Assembly: GCA_002794735.1 (NCBI GenBank)
Contig: NBAZ01000021.1
Coordinates: forward strand, 186,001 to 250,000
Length of the DNA: 64,000 bases
Direction: 5' to 3'
From: Pyrrhoderma lamaoense
Lineage: Eukaryota > Basidiomycota > Agaricomycetes > Hymenochaetales > Hymenochaetaceae
The notes under the pieces are model-generated. The model ran no database searches and was not told where the DNA came from. It was given only the letters and a program-made list of their open reading frames with translations. Position numbers and translations under genes: made by a program. Shown here one piece after another: positions 24,067 to 37,337 of the stretch (position 1 is its first letter; every line of letters begins with the position of its first letter).

Positions 24067-25094
24067 AGGGTAATTAGACGTATCTCCCGGGAGTGAGATA
24101 TGTAGCAATGGTTTATACTCCCTCAGTACAGACTTATAAGGAACAATTTGAATAATATATACCCATACACCCCAATTACCGTGGTACATATCTCTAAAGT
24201 TTGTTGCGTTTTGTTGTTTTCTAATTTCACTAATTGCATGCATATCACTCTGTTAAAATGTTTGCTACACTAAAAAATATTAATACCTAATTTAATCTTT
24301 ACCCCATAGAGTAGCCATATGGCTCTAAGTGAAATGAACAATGAGTCCCTCTGAGAGTCAGCTTACCAATGCGGAGTCACCCGTAATTTAAGTCACGGAA
24401 GTGGCGTTACGACAAAGCGTCTTTTGGGCACTTTGATGGACCATTTGTCTTTACCTTTACACATAGATCACAGAAGGACATCCTTCCTATCTTTCTCAAC
24501 TCAAATAATAGCTGAATCTCTAGACTACTTTTCACTGCATGATGAATGATAGGTTCAAAATGTGACTGAGAACACAAAAATCTACTTGTTACTAGTCAAT
24601 AAGATTTCTGATACCTGAACAGAAGATACGATAAAATGTACAAGTTCTAGTCTCAAACGAATCATGTTTCTTCATGATGTCTGCCTGTTGAATGTTTTGC
24701 TAATCTACTTAAGTATCAACTCGAAAGCTCCCTGACAATATCCTCAAGGCATGTTACACTTTGTGTCATATGATTCTTAACTGCAGTAACGGCCCGCCCG
24801 AGGTTTTGGGTAAAGCATGAACGGTGCGCTTTCAACTGATTATAATATTTTTTTAACCATATGACTAATTTATATATATGCCATAATATGGCAGCAAAAT
24901 CTGCCACGTGGGACGAGTAATCACTAAACGGTTATGATGATATTGTAGAGCGTGGCTTTGTCCTTCTTCCGCGCCAACAGTTGAATTTCCCTATAAACTA
25001 AATAGCCCAATGCAGATCATGACACGTAGACGAAAGTATTAGCCGTATGGCTATGGTATATATCAACATGAATTAGAGTGAGTCCCCGTTCACC
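24067..25094. other. Intergenic, no gene seen
   Basis: About 1 kb, AT-rich, between the finger protein and GH79. It presumably contains the GH79 promoter. The minus-strand frame at 24716-24907 has a helix-like composition but no family signature. Confidence 0.4.
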
Positions 25095-26895
25095 ATGATA
25101 CAGCTATTCTCAATGTCACAATTCCTTAGCTTTCTACTAATTATATCCCTATACCAGATCTGTCTAGCACAATCAACAACGTTCTCCGTCCCTTCGTCCG
25201 CACCGACTTCTGCTGTATTAGTTGATTCTTCGTTATTGAGCATTTCTATCGAATTCTTTGCGTTTCCCGGATATACTGAGCTTGAGAGCACATCCAAATG
25301 CTTGGCTAATATCCAGAGCCTGAGGGGTGCAGCCCCTGCTGTCAGAATTGGAGGGACTACCCAGTGCGTTTTGTATTTTTGTGTCTTAATATTTACTAAG
25401 TACTAATTTCTTCTCTAGAGACCGCGCTACGTATGATGCATCGCTTTCTACAGCTGTGAATTATTCGGTTTCGTCTCCGTTGGATGCACCTTTATCCCTT
25501 ACGTTCGGGCCCAGTTTTCTCACTCTTGCAGGGGAGCTTGCCGGGGATGTAACAATCGGATTAAACCGGGAATTAAATAACATAGGAAATACTCGTTCAG
25601 CGGCAGAAGAAGCTGTGCGGAGAATTCCTGGCCTACTAGCTATTGAGTTAGGAAATGAACCTGACCGTAAAGCTTTTACTTCCCTTTCACGTTGCTTAAG
25701 TTTATGACTTGTCGATTCTAGTTTATTCCAGTAGTGCGCCAATTGCTGGTGGTTCATGGTCCTTCTCAACAGACGGTGCTAGTCAAAAGAGCTGGCTCAC
25801 TTCTTTGTCTTCTTCCGTCAGTAGATCATCCATAAAGGAAGAAAACAACTCAGTGTTGATATTAGTTTATAGCTAGGAAACATATTTCAGAGCGCCGTTT
25901 ATCTATCGTATCCCTCGTGGTCAACTTCTGGATTGATTCCCATGCTCGGGGATGCTATCTCCTTTGTGAAAACATTTTCTGGGCACTCATACCCCAATCT
26001 GCTTGTGGGGGTGCTTCTACTAACTTAGCAAGTTTAATGAGTCATTCGTATGTTGTAATCATACGAGTCCCACTCTTCTACCTACTAAAAACATTCTAGT
26101 GGGATTGTATCATATACAAGCAAGTACAGTGCGGAAGCTAAAGCGGCTCATGCACAAGGGAAAGCATATTTCCTCGGAGAAACTAATTCTGGTATGTATT
26201 CCCGTTAGAAGGCGCCTCTTCACCCAACCATGCTGAATAGGAGTTTCAATAGCGACATGCGGTGGTGGAGGTATTAGTCCAACATTCGGGGCTGGCTTGT
26301 GGATCGTAGACTATGTTCTTCAGGGAGCACTTGCTGGTGTAGATAGACTATATTTCCACCAGGGAACTATAGGAAATTGTGTATGGATACCTAATTTCAT
26401 ATATAGTAGCCGATTATCTAACTTAAATTGTAGGCTTATTGCTTTTGGAATACATCTAGCATCAACGCACCCTACTTCGGAGCCTACTTCGTCTCAGAGT
26501 TTCTTGGTTCTTCATCAGCTACTCAACTCATTCAGCTTGACTCTGGCACGACAGATATTGGCGCTTACGCTGTGTATCCTGGTTCTTCAAGTACACCAGC
26601 CCGAATACTACTTTACAACTCAGCTACCTATTCTGGAACGGGGACACGCCCTTCAGTAGCGGTAACTCTGAACGGTCTCAGCTCAAGCTCGTCAGTCATA
26701 AGTTCAAAACGCTTGACTGCGCCAAGCTCATCTTCTTTGGCGAGTGATGGAGTAACAATCGGAGATAGTGGATCCTTCACATCGGATTGCTCGCCGTCGG
26801 GAACGCAGAATAAAGAGTCCGTTTCAGTTAGCAATGGTTCTTTAACCGTTAATGTACCCGCTTCAGAGGCAGTTATTGTCTATCTCACCGCTTGA
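25095..26895 (+). CDS. Secreted GH79 beta-glucuronidase-like glycosidase; one frame break
   Basis: Retaining glycoside hydrolase; fungal GH79 enzymes release glucuronic acid, for example from arabinogalactan or conjugates. Seven exons: 25095-25363, 25419-25666, 25722-25816, 25891-26047, 26100-26191, 26241-26380, 26434-26895, giving 487 residues when one base is restored. A signal peptide (QFLSFLLIISLYQICLAQ) is followed by GLNRELNNIGNTR. The acid/base glutamate is in AIELGNEPD and the nucleophile glutamate in YFLGETNS. Then come RLYFHQGTIGNCAYCFW and the beta-rich C-terminal domain. In exon 4 the frame breaks at CCCC (25992-25995), between FVKTFSGHSYP and QSACGGAST; one more base satisfies the phase of the next intron. 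The start could instead be the second ATG at 25113. Substrate unknown. Confidence 0.85.
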
Positions 26896-28167
26896 AATGG
26901 TTTATAAAACATATATAACTTTCATAGGAGGCTTTGAGATTTTACTTTGTTTCATATAGCATATGTATATGATGTTTCTCTGTGATTTTGCACATCTATT
27001 TCATACAGATTTTATGTGATAAAAAGTTGGTGTTTCATAGGTACTTTCTCTCAATTTCTATACGAAGTAAATAACGCAATGAGAACGTGGATCCCCGCTT
27101 GAAAGGATTGAAGAAAGCGAACTTATACTAACTAAGAGCTGTTGCATGCGTACATGCATATCCATGATCTGTCGAATCTTAGGGTTGTCTCATGTATATT
27201 AAAGCTATAGAGCATCCCATTAAAGCAGGACTTATGCAATCATAATGTTAAGCAAATTGTGCGTAATACGGATGGGAGAAATAAAATATCTAGCCAGCTT
27301 ATTCAGTTAGATCTCTTCTGAGCTGATATGCTTGTAACCATGATTTGCTACATGGATCTAGTGATCTAAGATATAGCATATAGAAGACAGATACAAGATG
27401 ACCCTTATTTCATAACAGGTGAGATTATTTGTAGAAGACGTATATACTATTTGGAAGTGTTATTGCCTTTACTACAATGCAAAATTATTAGAAAGGTGTG
27501 AAGACGTGACTAGTAAATTTATTTTTCAGATTACTTTGACTCGTGTATATGCCGACATGCACTGACACATCAGATACATCAAACCGTGAGTATTAACTCT
27601 GAATTTTCTCTCATTATGAATGAGCCAATTATTGATCTTAGGTCTTGTGGGTTTAGTATGATTTTATTCAAGGGTATTTGTTTTAGTTCTAAGTTTATAT
27701 GAATTTGGACTATACTATATTAGGTGTGTCCCTGAGTTATTATTAACATATGCTCAAGTCGCGTTTTTTTAACTTTCCATAGTCTGTGACTTTGTCATTT
27801 TCATAGTTTCGTCCTCTGTCTTTCCTTTGGAACGAGATACCCATTCTGGCTGTAGTGCAAATAATATGAGATTGAAGACTTTTACAACCATGATCAACTA
27901 TGGTTCAATGATATCATCTGCCTTCAGTTTGGGGGAAGGCATCATGATATGCTCATTGGTGGTACTTAATATCTTGCTTCAGAAGATACAGTCCAGTTCT
28001 AAACGTCTTGCTCCCTCCCCCATCTAGCCCTCGTCATCGCGTGCCATCCCCCCGTAAACATCTAGCGTTAGCGCCGCCGCCGCCATAATTGACAACGCGT
28101 TTTTGTGGCCCTCTGGAACGTTCAAATCACAATCTCTCTACCCGCAACACCAGCGAACATTATCATC
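26896..28167. other. Intergenic, promoter side of the polyketide synthase
   Basis: About 1.3 kb AT-rich between two plus-strand genes. The frame from 28105 that runs into the synthase contains an ATG 21 codons upstream of the chosen start; those residues do not fit the SAT family, so this part is taken as leader. No other gene is seen. Confidence 0.4.
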
Positions 28168-31100
28168 ATGCGTGTGCTTTTCTTCGACGGCCAGGGCTCA
28201 ATCTCATCTTCATCATGTATCTCTGACCAACCACTAAGATCACCTCTTGCAACCTTATTTGTTCGCCAGGTTAATGCTTTGTTTTCATCGCGCATAAAAT
28301 CATTAACCTTTTCCACGCTTCGTGCTCTGGAAAGCGGTGCCACCCGCAGTCTGCTTTCGCTATTGCATGATAGTAGCATACGGTTCCCTGTATCGGACTC
28401 TAAGCTTCTATGTCACCCTTTGATCTCATTTCCAAGCCTCTTTGTTTCTCAAGTTATCCGTGTTTTCGAGGAACTTGAGATAATATCAAAAACTGGACTC
28501 GGATCTACTAGTGTAGTTGGTTACTCTTCGGGCCTTCTCCCAGCTTTACTCGTTGCCACTTCACTTTCTCCATCGAGGGATGCTCCTGTCAATGAATTGC
28601 TCCTTCTCCAGAATGCCATCGGGCTCTTTGAAGTCGCGATTTCACTTGGAATAGAGTCTCAAGTTGCAAAGGGAGATATGCTTTCAGCGAGTGGAATTAC
28701 TATCGATGACCCTATTCGAGAGTGCGAATGGTCTGCGGTTGTATTTGGCGAAAAGCGTGACATGCTGGAAGATAAATTGAATGCATGGAATGCTCAGACC
28801 CAGGTATGTGAATAATAAATAGCTACTTTCTTAATAATTCTTCATATTATAACAACGTGAAAATTGTATACCTCTTTTTATAATTCAATCAATCTTTTTT
28901 TTTCAAGCCTCACTTGATTATAAATCTGTTATCGCTAAATTCCTTCCGTACATAATGATACGATCCTGATTTCTTGCCCTTCCTCAGGATGTCATATCAC
29001 GGATACACCTTACGGCTCAAACAACTGCTACGTGCCACACTATCTCTGGTGTCCCTAGTAGTCTGAAGGCATTTTTAACGTACATGAATCTACCAGTGAC
29101 ACGATCTTCGACGCCTCTCCAGCTAAATACTGTTGCATTTACACCTTCCCCTTCGAGAACTTCATCAACATTGAGTTTCCACTCATCTACTACTCCACCT
29201 TGTCTTTCACCTATTCCGAGACGTCTACATCACTATGAGTCTTCTTTTGTACCAGCATCCAATAATTCACCTAGTACTCCTCGAAACAACTATCCTATAT
29301 CCTCGCCTAATTCTCCCTCTCCCACTCAACAGATGTCACCCGCGACAATAAAAAAACTCAGAGTATTCTCACTTTTCCACACCAACACTCTAAGCTTACG
29401 AGCTGCCCGTGACCGCGTACTCTCAAATCTCTTTACTCCCCTCCGTAATGATCATCTTACCCCTACAGCTTCACTATATGGTTATGATAATATCAATTTT
29501 AATAATTCCAAAGAAGCTACTCACGCTAATAACGTCGAAATCGGAACTATTGCAACTCTGAACTCCCTTCGCTTATGTCCATCATTTCCGCTTTATGATA
29601 TGGGCAACGGGAATATTATATCTTCTGACATTCAAGGACAACAGTTAATCGAGCGCATTGTCGATTTGATTCTTCTCGAGCGTGTCGAGTTTGCTACTGT
29701 ACTTCAAAAAATATCAGAAGATGCAGAGAAACTAGGCGGACTAGAAATCATGAATATCGGTCCTAGTGCAGGATTAGCACGTACGGCGATGCGAGTACTT
29801 AAAGACTATGGATTTAGCTCCGATCTCACATTTCTTGACCTTTCCACTCCGTCAAAAACTGCGTCCAATGCTCACTCTTCCTTGAATCATCGGGAGTCAA
29901 TAGCAATAGTTGGGATGGCTGTTAATCTCCCTGGTGCTTGCGATACAAATGAGCTTTGGCACATACTGGAAAATGGTATAAATACTGTTACTGAGGTGAG
30001 TTACTCTAGTAAACCATTTTCGTTTCTTGCTCAAAAGTCTTATAGATACCCGAGTCTCGTTTCTCTGTATCTCCGCCTACTAATGAAAACGGAAAATCTT
30101 CGGCAAGATCTCTGAAGACCCGATTTGGTTGTTTTCTTGAGGAAGGTGTACATTCAGGATTTGACAATGAATTTTTCCGTATCAGCCCTCGAGAAGCCCG
30201 TGCACTTGACCCTCAAATGCGTTTAGTTATGCGTGTTGGATTCCAAGCTGTAGAATCTGCGGGTCTTATTGTGAAGGGATCCACTGGAGATTCCGAGGAG
30301 CTCACAGAAGGCCAGGTCTGCAGCAAGGACATTGGTTGCTTTGTCGGGGTTGCTACAAATGACTATGTTCTGAATTCAAGAAATGAGATCGGTGTCCACT
30401 ATGCGACAGGTAGGCATAATTACCTGAAACATTTCAAAAATTTATTAATTTTTGCATAAAAGGTACCCTTCCTGCGTTCCTAGCAGGGCGCCTTGCTTTC
30501 GCCCTTCATTTTTCAGGACCATCCGTTGTCACTAATACAGCTTGTTCGTCATCTCTTGTTGCAATTCATCAAGCTTGTCGTGCGTTACTTGCAGGTGATT
30601 GCAAAGCTGCGCTTGCCGGTGGGGTCAATGTGATCACAAGTCCAGACGTATGTTTTTGGTTACCATGCTCCTGATGAATGGGCTTATAAGATAATTTGCA
30701 TAGATGTACTCCGGCTTAGACAGGGCTCATTTCCTGAGTCCGAGTGGTAACTGCAAGCCATGGGATGCATCTGCTGATGGCTACTGTAGAGCTGAAGGCT
30801 GTGGTATGTTCGTGCTGAAACGCTTATCGGACGCCCTTGCCTCATCAGACAATATTCTGGGGGTCATTCGTGGGTCGGAAGTGAACCAATCTGCAGCTGC
30901 AGTCTCAATAACGCGTCCCCATGGACCCACTCAAGAAACTTTACTTCGATTGCTACTTGAAAAAACTGGCGTTTTTCCGGAGGAAATCAATCTTGTGGAA
31001 GCTCATGGCACTGGAACGCAAGCAGGAGATCCGGAAGAACTGAAGAGTATCCGTAACGTCCTTTCACCTAACAATGGTTCAGGAAGGGCCGTAACAAACC

Positions 31101-34100
31101 AATTGACTGTGACAAGTGTCAAGGCAAATATCGGACATACTGAAGCAGCTTCTGGAGCAGCTTCACTAGCAAAAGTTCTCTTGATGATTCGCCATCGCTC
31201 CATCCCAACTCAGATTGGACTTTCTATAATCAACCCCAAGATCGAGAGACTTGAGGCTGATTACACGAAGATCAACACATCAGGCTCGTGCGTAGAGTGG
31301 ACTCCCAGTTCTCACAAACCCAGAATCGCACTTATAAATAATTTTGGTGCTGCTGGAAGCAATGCTGCAATGTTAGTTGAGGAAGCTCCTGGACGTCCCG
31401 AAGTCCCAGCAGTGCTGGCGAAGGATGATGATGATCACGTTCTTGTTGCTATCTCAGCTGATACTAAGGAAGCACTCTTAAGGCTTAGGGACTCGTATAT
31501 GTCTGTTATCAATGAATCAACGTTTGTCGATTTCGGTTATACGGCCACATCTCGCCGTAAAATTCGTCCATGGAGGTTGTCTGTTTCATCAAGCACGATT
31601 ACTGGAATGAAAAAGGCACTTGCGGAAGCTCAGCCATCAAAAATCACAACCACAGGTCCAGAAGAAAAGTTTGTCTTCGTTTTTTCGGGGCAAGGAGGGC
31701 AGCACATAGGGATGGGTCAGCAACTGTATATAACATCCCATCTCTTTCGTGATTTTGTTGACTCTTGCCACGAGAAATTGGTCGATTGGGGTTATCCAGG
31801 TGTTCTATCTATCATTGGCACTGAGTCGTCTTCTATGTCTGGGCTGGAAGAAAACGATGAACTTGTTGCCATTCAGTGTTCTGTTTTTGTGCTGGAATGT
31901 GCTCTGCATAGTCTTTTTGTGAACTGGGGGATCAAGCCTTCTGCCGTAGTTGGCCATAGGTGAGTTCATCCAACGTTCAGCGATTCTCTGTCAAATATCT
32001 AATATTTCTGATATAGTCTTGGTGAGTATGCTGCTCTAGTGGCCGCAGATGTTATTACACTTGATGCTGGACTGCGTTTAGTTGCATATCGTGCGTCACT
32101 CATGAGTCGCAAATGCCAAAAAACAGCTACAGGCATGCTTGCTGTCCGACTTCAAGCACAATCCATCTGCGATATCGTTTCCAGGGTCAAAGGATGTTCT
32201 GATATTGTAATTGCATGTTACAATGGTACGAAAGATATCGTAGTTGGAGGACCCATTACACAACTCTCAACTTTAAAGGCCTATTTGGAACGCTCTGGCG
32301 CGAGAAGCATCAACATTAATGTGCCATTTGCGTATCATACCAATGCTATGGACCCGCTACTTGACGACTTTGAGTTATACGCAAGAAAGATCGTATATAA
32401 AGCACCCAAGATCCCGATTGTATCGAATGTATTGGGTCGTTTAGTCCAACCTGGTGATGAGAGCATATTCAATTCCAGATACTTGGCAAAACACTGTAGA
32501 TTTCCAGTCCGCTTTGACGAAGGTATAGGTCACCTCGCTGCTGAATTGGAACAGGTCGGGTCCTTTATCGAGCTTGGTCCACATCCCACAACATTGCCAA
32601 TGCTGACACACGTTGCGACGTCGACTGGCGCCAACTTGGTGCATTCTTTGCACAAGAAATCAACTCCTCGCGCGTCCATACTCTCATCCCTTTCCCAGTT
32701 GTTCCTTCTCCGTAAGGAGGTATTGTGGGGAAACGTTTATCGCGATCTCTATCCTACGACAGCATGCATTGAGTTGCCTGCCTATCCACTTTCGGAGAAA
32801 CAGTTCTGGATACCATATGTCGAGGAGTCGCAGGTGCTATCATTGGGAAAGCAAGTCGATAATTCCTTAGATCGGTTCTCGTTCCTTGACTCTTGGACGC
32901 AAAAACCTTCCTCTCAAGATGGAAATATCTCTGAATTTGAGACCCCGATCAAGAAAATCTCCGGATACATCACTGGACACAGTGTAGTTTCTTTCCCTCT
33001 CTGTCCTGCTTCTGTTTATCACGAATTAGCCATGAGTGCCGCTACTTGCACTCTTGAGTTTACAGAAAAAACCTTCAGCGGTTTACTCACATTTTCTGAG
33101 CTTCAGTTTTCTCACCCACTCGTTTATGACCCAGCAAAGCATCTTACCATACGCACTACAATCAATCTACATCCTCGTGGGAGCAAACACGCGGGAACAT
33201 TCATCATTAGCTCCGTGCTCGACGGTATAGAACAGAATGTACACTGTACAGGTTTTTTTCAATATCGACAAAAGGATATCATACATAAAAAACTCCAGCT
33301 CCACGCCGAAAATATCGAGCGCAGCATTTCCTTACTACTCAACCCTACTAATGGAATCCACCTTGAGACCTTGCGTACCCGGACGATATATGATCTAATT
33401 TTCTCTCGTGTCGTGAAATACTCGAAACTCTATCAAGTGATAAATTCAATGACCCTAGATGAAGCTAAGGGGGAGTGTCATGCAGTTGTTCGACTAACTT
33501 CCGAACAGAACACCAAAGGTTCCATCTCACAGCCTATCTTTACTGATTCACTTCTGCACGCAGCAGGATTTCTCATTAATAGCCAAGCAGGAGGGGAAGA
33601 AGCTTTCATCTGCAACCAAGTGGATTCCTTGAAAGTAGCTCACAGCATCAACTATTCTAATACTTTTGAATTACACTGTAGTACATTCAATGCGAGCGAC
33701 AATCTGGTACTTGCAGATGCGTGGGCTATCGAAGTTGGCGAACAACGTCGGGTTGTCGCACAATTCAAAAGAATGAGATTCTCCCGTCTCCGTGTAAGTA
33801 ACCTGAAGAGACTTCTTTCATCATCGGTGGAATCATGCGAAAGAGAGATATGCCCCTCATCTTCGGTATCATTCATGGACCGGAGCTTTGGCACCCCGGT
33901 TACACCCGCGAAGCTTGGTAGCCCATTTCGCCCTTCACACCGCGCAAACACACCATCTTCCATGAGTTCTATCACAGTTGTAAATGGGACACCCGAAATT
34001 GCCACCGTGGTTACAAATGTACTTGCTGAAGCCTGTGGCGTGTCGGTAGACGATATCGATTTGGATAGTAATATCATTGATTTTGGCGTTGACTCGCTGA

Positions 34101-35509
34101 TCTGGATTGAGTTGTGTGGCCAATTTAAGGCGATGCTTCCTGGCTTTTTGCTTGATACTTGCGAACTTATGTCCTCAAGGACCGTTAATGATCTTGTTCG
34201 GTACATTGTCAAATCTGATCAATCCACTAGTCTTAGCAATACGCCATTCAACCACAGTCCTCTCGACAAATCAGCTTTGAGACCTTCTGGCCTTACTTTT
34301 CTCCCCGCTTCTCCATCTAATGATTCCGTTACTTCTACGAAAGCGAAAGAAATCTTTGGTAATATACTTGATATTCCCGCTTGCAAACTCCACGACGATG
34401 ATACGCTGGATAATCTTGGACTTGACTCCCTAGGTAGTATCGAAGCGATGAATGAGATACAACAACAATTCCATATCTCTCTTCCATGCGATTTCTTCCG
34501 TGACTATCGGTCTATTCATGCAGTTGAGAGATACATATCAAATTCATTAGATTCTGGTTCATTGTCCCGCTACTCTAGTGTATCAACTCTTAACATTACA
34601 GATTCTCCTGTGTATGTTGGATCCGAACGCAGCCTTCTTCCTTTACAGAGCTCGAATAGTGATTCTTGCCCTCTATTTCTTGTTCATGATGGTAGTGGTT
34701 TAAGTCACTGCTACTCACGGCTTGGGTGCTTGAATAGACCCCTATGGGGTATCAGTAATCCCAAACTACTTAGTGGTGGCCGTTGGAATGGTGGTATCAT
34801 GGAAATGGCAGAGCACTATATCAATCAAATGAAACCTATCATGACCGAAAAAGGATGCATCCTTGGTGGTGAGTCTCTACGGAATCTATAGTGATTTCTT
34901 CACTGACAAAAAGGATTAGGGTGGTCTTTCGGAGGCGTCGTTGCTTTTCACATGGCCTGTAAACTCATACAAGCTGGTGTAAAGGTAGCTGGGGTCATTT
35001 TGATTGATTCTCCTTCTCCATTCTCCCGTGAAAGTTTGCCCGATGAGATCATCGATTCCGTACTATGTATGAAAGCTCGACTAAATTCTGGTCCACAACA
35101 AGATGAGTTAATGCGACTTGCTCGTATGCAAATGTCGCATGCAACACAGGCTTTGGTAAATTACAATCCTCGCTGCCTTCCTAGTCTCGATTCTTCGACG
35201 TATCCAAATATTGTAATACTACGCTGTGAAGACTCCTACCCACTTAGCTCTGCCTTTAGAATGCCTTTTTTAGAAGATCGTAACAATCCTAAAGATATCT
35301 CTCGCGACTGGGAGGAGCTAACGGGAAAGAAAGTTGCTGTGCTCGATATACCTGGGCATCACTTTGAACCTTTTTCTTCTAAGAATGTAAGTATATCATG
35401 TACTATCATCTCTCCACCAGGCTCATGTTTTTGTGAACAATCTGTTTAGATATCTGCTGTCACTGAACAGCTTAATTGCGCACTTGAGATGCTAGATACA
35501 TCTTGCTGA
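28168..35509 (+). CDS. Non-reducing polyketide synthase, SAT-KS-AT-PT-ACP-ACP-TE (orsellinic acid synthase type)
   Basis: Iterative type I synthase that should build an aromatic polyketide from acetyl- and malonyl-CoA. Eight exons (28168-28803, 28988-29995, 30046-30409, 30463-30647, 30704-31959, 32017-34868, 34920-35386, 35450-35509) give 2275 residues without a frame break. [12 protein letters not shown] start, GYSSG with Ser120 where cysteine is usual. KS: Cys697 in [59 protein letters not shown] at Ser1150. PT: His1471 ([10 protein letters not shown]) and Asp1660 ([12 protein letters not shown]). Phosphopantetheine serines 1843 (FGVDSL) and 1954 (LGLDSL). TE: Ser2103 in GGWSFGG and the final His in PGHHFEPF. 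A Ser/Pro-rich insert of about 70 residues lies in the C-terminal SAT part. Short PT chain-length class and context suggest orsellinate, by inference. Confidence 0.95.
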
Positions 35510-36118
35510 GTGGTACCCTTAACTGTCTTCTTTGGAGCGAATTATATAAAAATCTTACTACTACGACTTACTAATGAATTCTTCGATAACGCTTTACCGT
35601 TCAAACTGCTTTCTCCTGCGAAAATTTACACTTCTCATGCCTCTCGTATTCCTTTTATCGTGCTTTAATGTAAAATCGTGTTGCTTTGAAGTCCGGTTCA
35701 ACCGTTTTCATAGTGTTTTATACTACAGCTATTTATTTGTCAACACGTTAACCAGCGCTGCGATAACATGATAGTATTTTAAAATATTTTCTCCATAATT
35801 TGGACATTATCAATGCTGACTATACCATAGTAGGCCTTGTGTTAACCAAAACAGATGTACCATAGTACTTATTAAGAACAATATAGCGCAGGCCAGAAGA
35901 GTTATGTCTTTATTGTATTCTCCAAATGAATAATTGCCTGAAGTAGCGAAGTTAACCTGATTGATAGATGTGTTGATTAACGAAATCAAATTCTAGTTAT
36001 ATCCTTGAGAGATAGTTTGTAAGGTAGAATCGGCTTGAGGCAAAGATCCATATACCTTTGAAGAGAAAGTTAATAGTTATCCAGTTAAATACGGCAGCAA
36101 TATGACATTGATAAAGCA
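35510..36118. other. Convergent 3' region, no gene seen
   Basis: AT-rich gap after the synthase stop and before the 3' end of a minus-strand gene. Nothing supported beyond probable 3' UTRs. Confidence 0.4.
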
Positions 36119-37337
36119 TCAGTCAACCGGATGACTCACATGGCTAATAACAGGGAAGGATGTGGCTGAAGACGAGAAAGTTCCAGGGAATATACATACC
36201 TCTTCCATATTTATTGGGAGATCATCGACTTCCATTGGTACCTCTTGAGACGGAGGGTCGCTATTACTCACCCCAGAGATATCGTGAATAGTCATGTGTT
36301 CGGTAGTATACCGGCTTTTTGTTTGTGAATGACGTGCTCCCACTCCACGATTTCGTCGAGCATGAAGTCGAAAACAATGCGACAAATGTCTTTCCGGGCT
36401 CGGGTTGATATGATGGCTGTTAGTGTTAGCCAACTCTCTTTCCTGATAGTGGTCAGGCATAGGAAATTGCGAATAGTTCAGCCCTGACGGATTCGAAGTT
36501 CGAGTTAGCATCCTTTTCTCTCGGTATCCCTCGTCCTTTAACGAGTATGGAGTATGTCTCTCGGTTCTAGAAGAACTTGGTGTTGGTGTAATAAGGAAGC
36601 GGGGTATAGCATCACCCGTACTAGCTTCGGCAAAAAATTTGGATCGAGGACTTGGTGTAGGAGGGGGAAGGATGGTAGGCGATAACATGGCTGGGGTTCC
36701 AGATGAAGAGATGCCTGCAGAAGATGGTCTGTTTTCCGATGTAGAGGACCAGGTCGATCCCGGGGAACCATCCTGATGTAATCGATATTCTAAGAGCCAT
36801 TTCTGTAAATACGTATTTGGTGGGGGCGTTTTCGGTTGTAGTTCAGATGACTCGGAAGAGGTAATTTCAGTGAAGTTCTCCTTTATGGGACTATATGGAG
36901 GTGTTTGTAGCTGATTTTGATGAGGATGCGATTCCGGTTCTACTGAAGGAGGTTGTGTACGCAAATGGTTGTCCTTTACTGTGGAAGATATGCCTTCGTC
37001 GCCTTCCGTAGAACGGGCAGCACGTGCTTTCGACAATTGTTTGGATTGAAGAGAAGTCCGAAAAGATGTAGCACCCAGCTTTAGGGGTGCGGGACGTGAT
37101 TTTCTCTTGATTGAACCTGAGCCTATTACTCGTGCCTTTGATTTTACTTTGCCAGTCTGCGGCGTAGAAAGATGAGAAACTTTATTTTCCTTCTTATATA
37201 TCGATGAGCCTAAGACGTTAGAGTTGCATTGGGAAAGATCAAATTACTTCAAGTCAGAAATTGAGATTAGCACTGATTAATTACCGACTTTTCAAGGATT
37301 GTTTTGAAAGCTTGTCGATGTTACGAAGGCGCGGCAT
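36119..37337 (-). CDS. Hypothetical disordered Ser/Pro-rich protein
   Basis: The likely start is ATG at 37337, with a 49-base exon to 37289, donor GTCGGT, acceptor TTAG and the main exon from 37209. The main exon stays open for about 360 residues with no ATG near its 5' end, which is why an upstream exon is needed. The product is basic at the N-terminus (GKVKSKARVIG, IKRKSRPAPLK) and then rich in Ser, Pro and Thr with many S/T-P sites (SPTILPPPTPSPRSKFF), like a phosphorylated, disordered protein. The 3' end is ambiguous: an in-frame stop at 36119, or a final intron from donor GTATGT at 36199 with stops at 36123 or 36136. No family recognised. Confidence 0.5.

Noticed and set aside
24716..24907. 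Possible transposase fragment on the minus strand
   Set aside because: Helical composition only; no conserved motif, terminal repeats or target duplication.
28105..28167. Upstream ATG of the PKS frame as start
   Set aside because: The 21 residues it adds do not match the family; synthases of this type begin close to the VLFFDGQGS motif.
33652..34212. Minus-strand 186-residue open frame inside the PKS
   Set aside because: Shadow of the PT-ACP coding sequence.
36166..36199. 34-base intron at the 3' end of the 36119-37337 gene
   Set aside because: Too short for normal splicing; a 56-base intron using the next AG, or no intron, is equally possible, so the end was left ambiguous.
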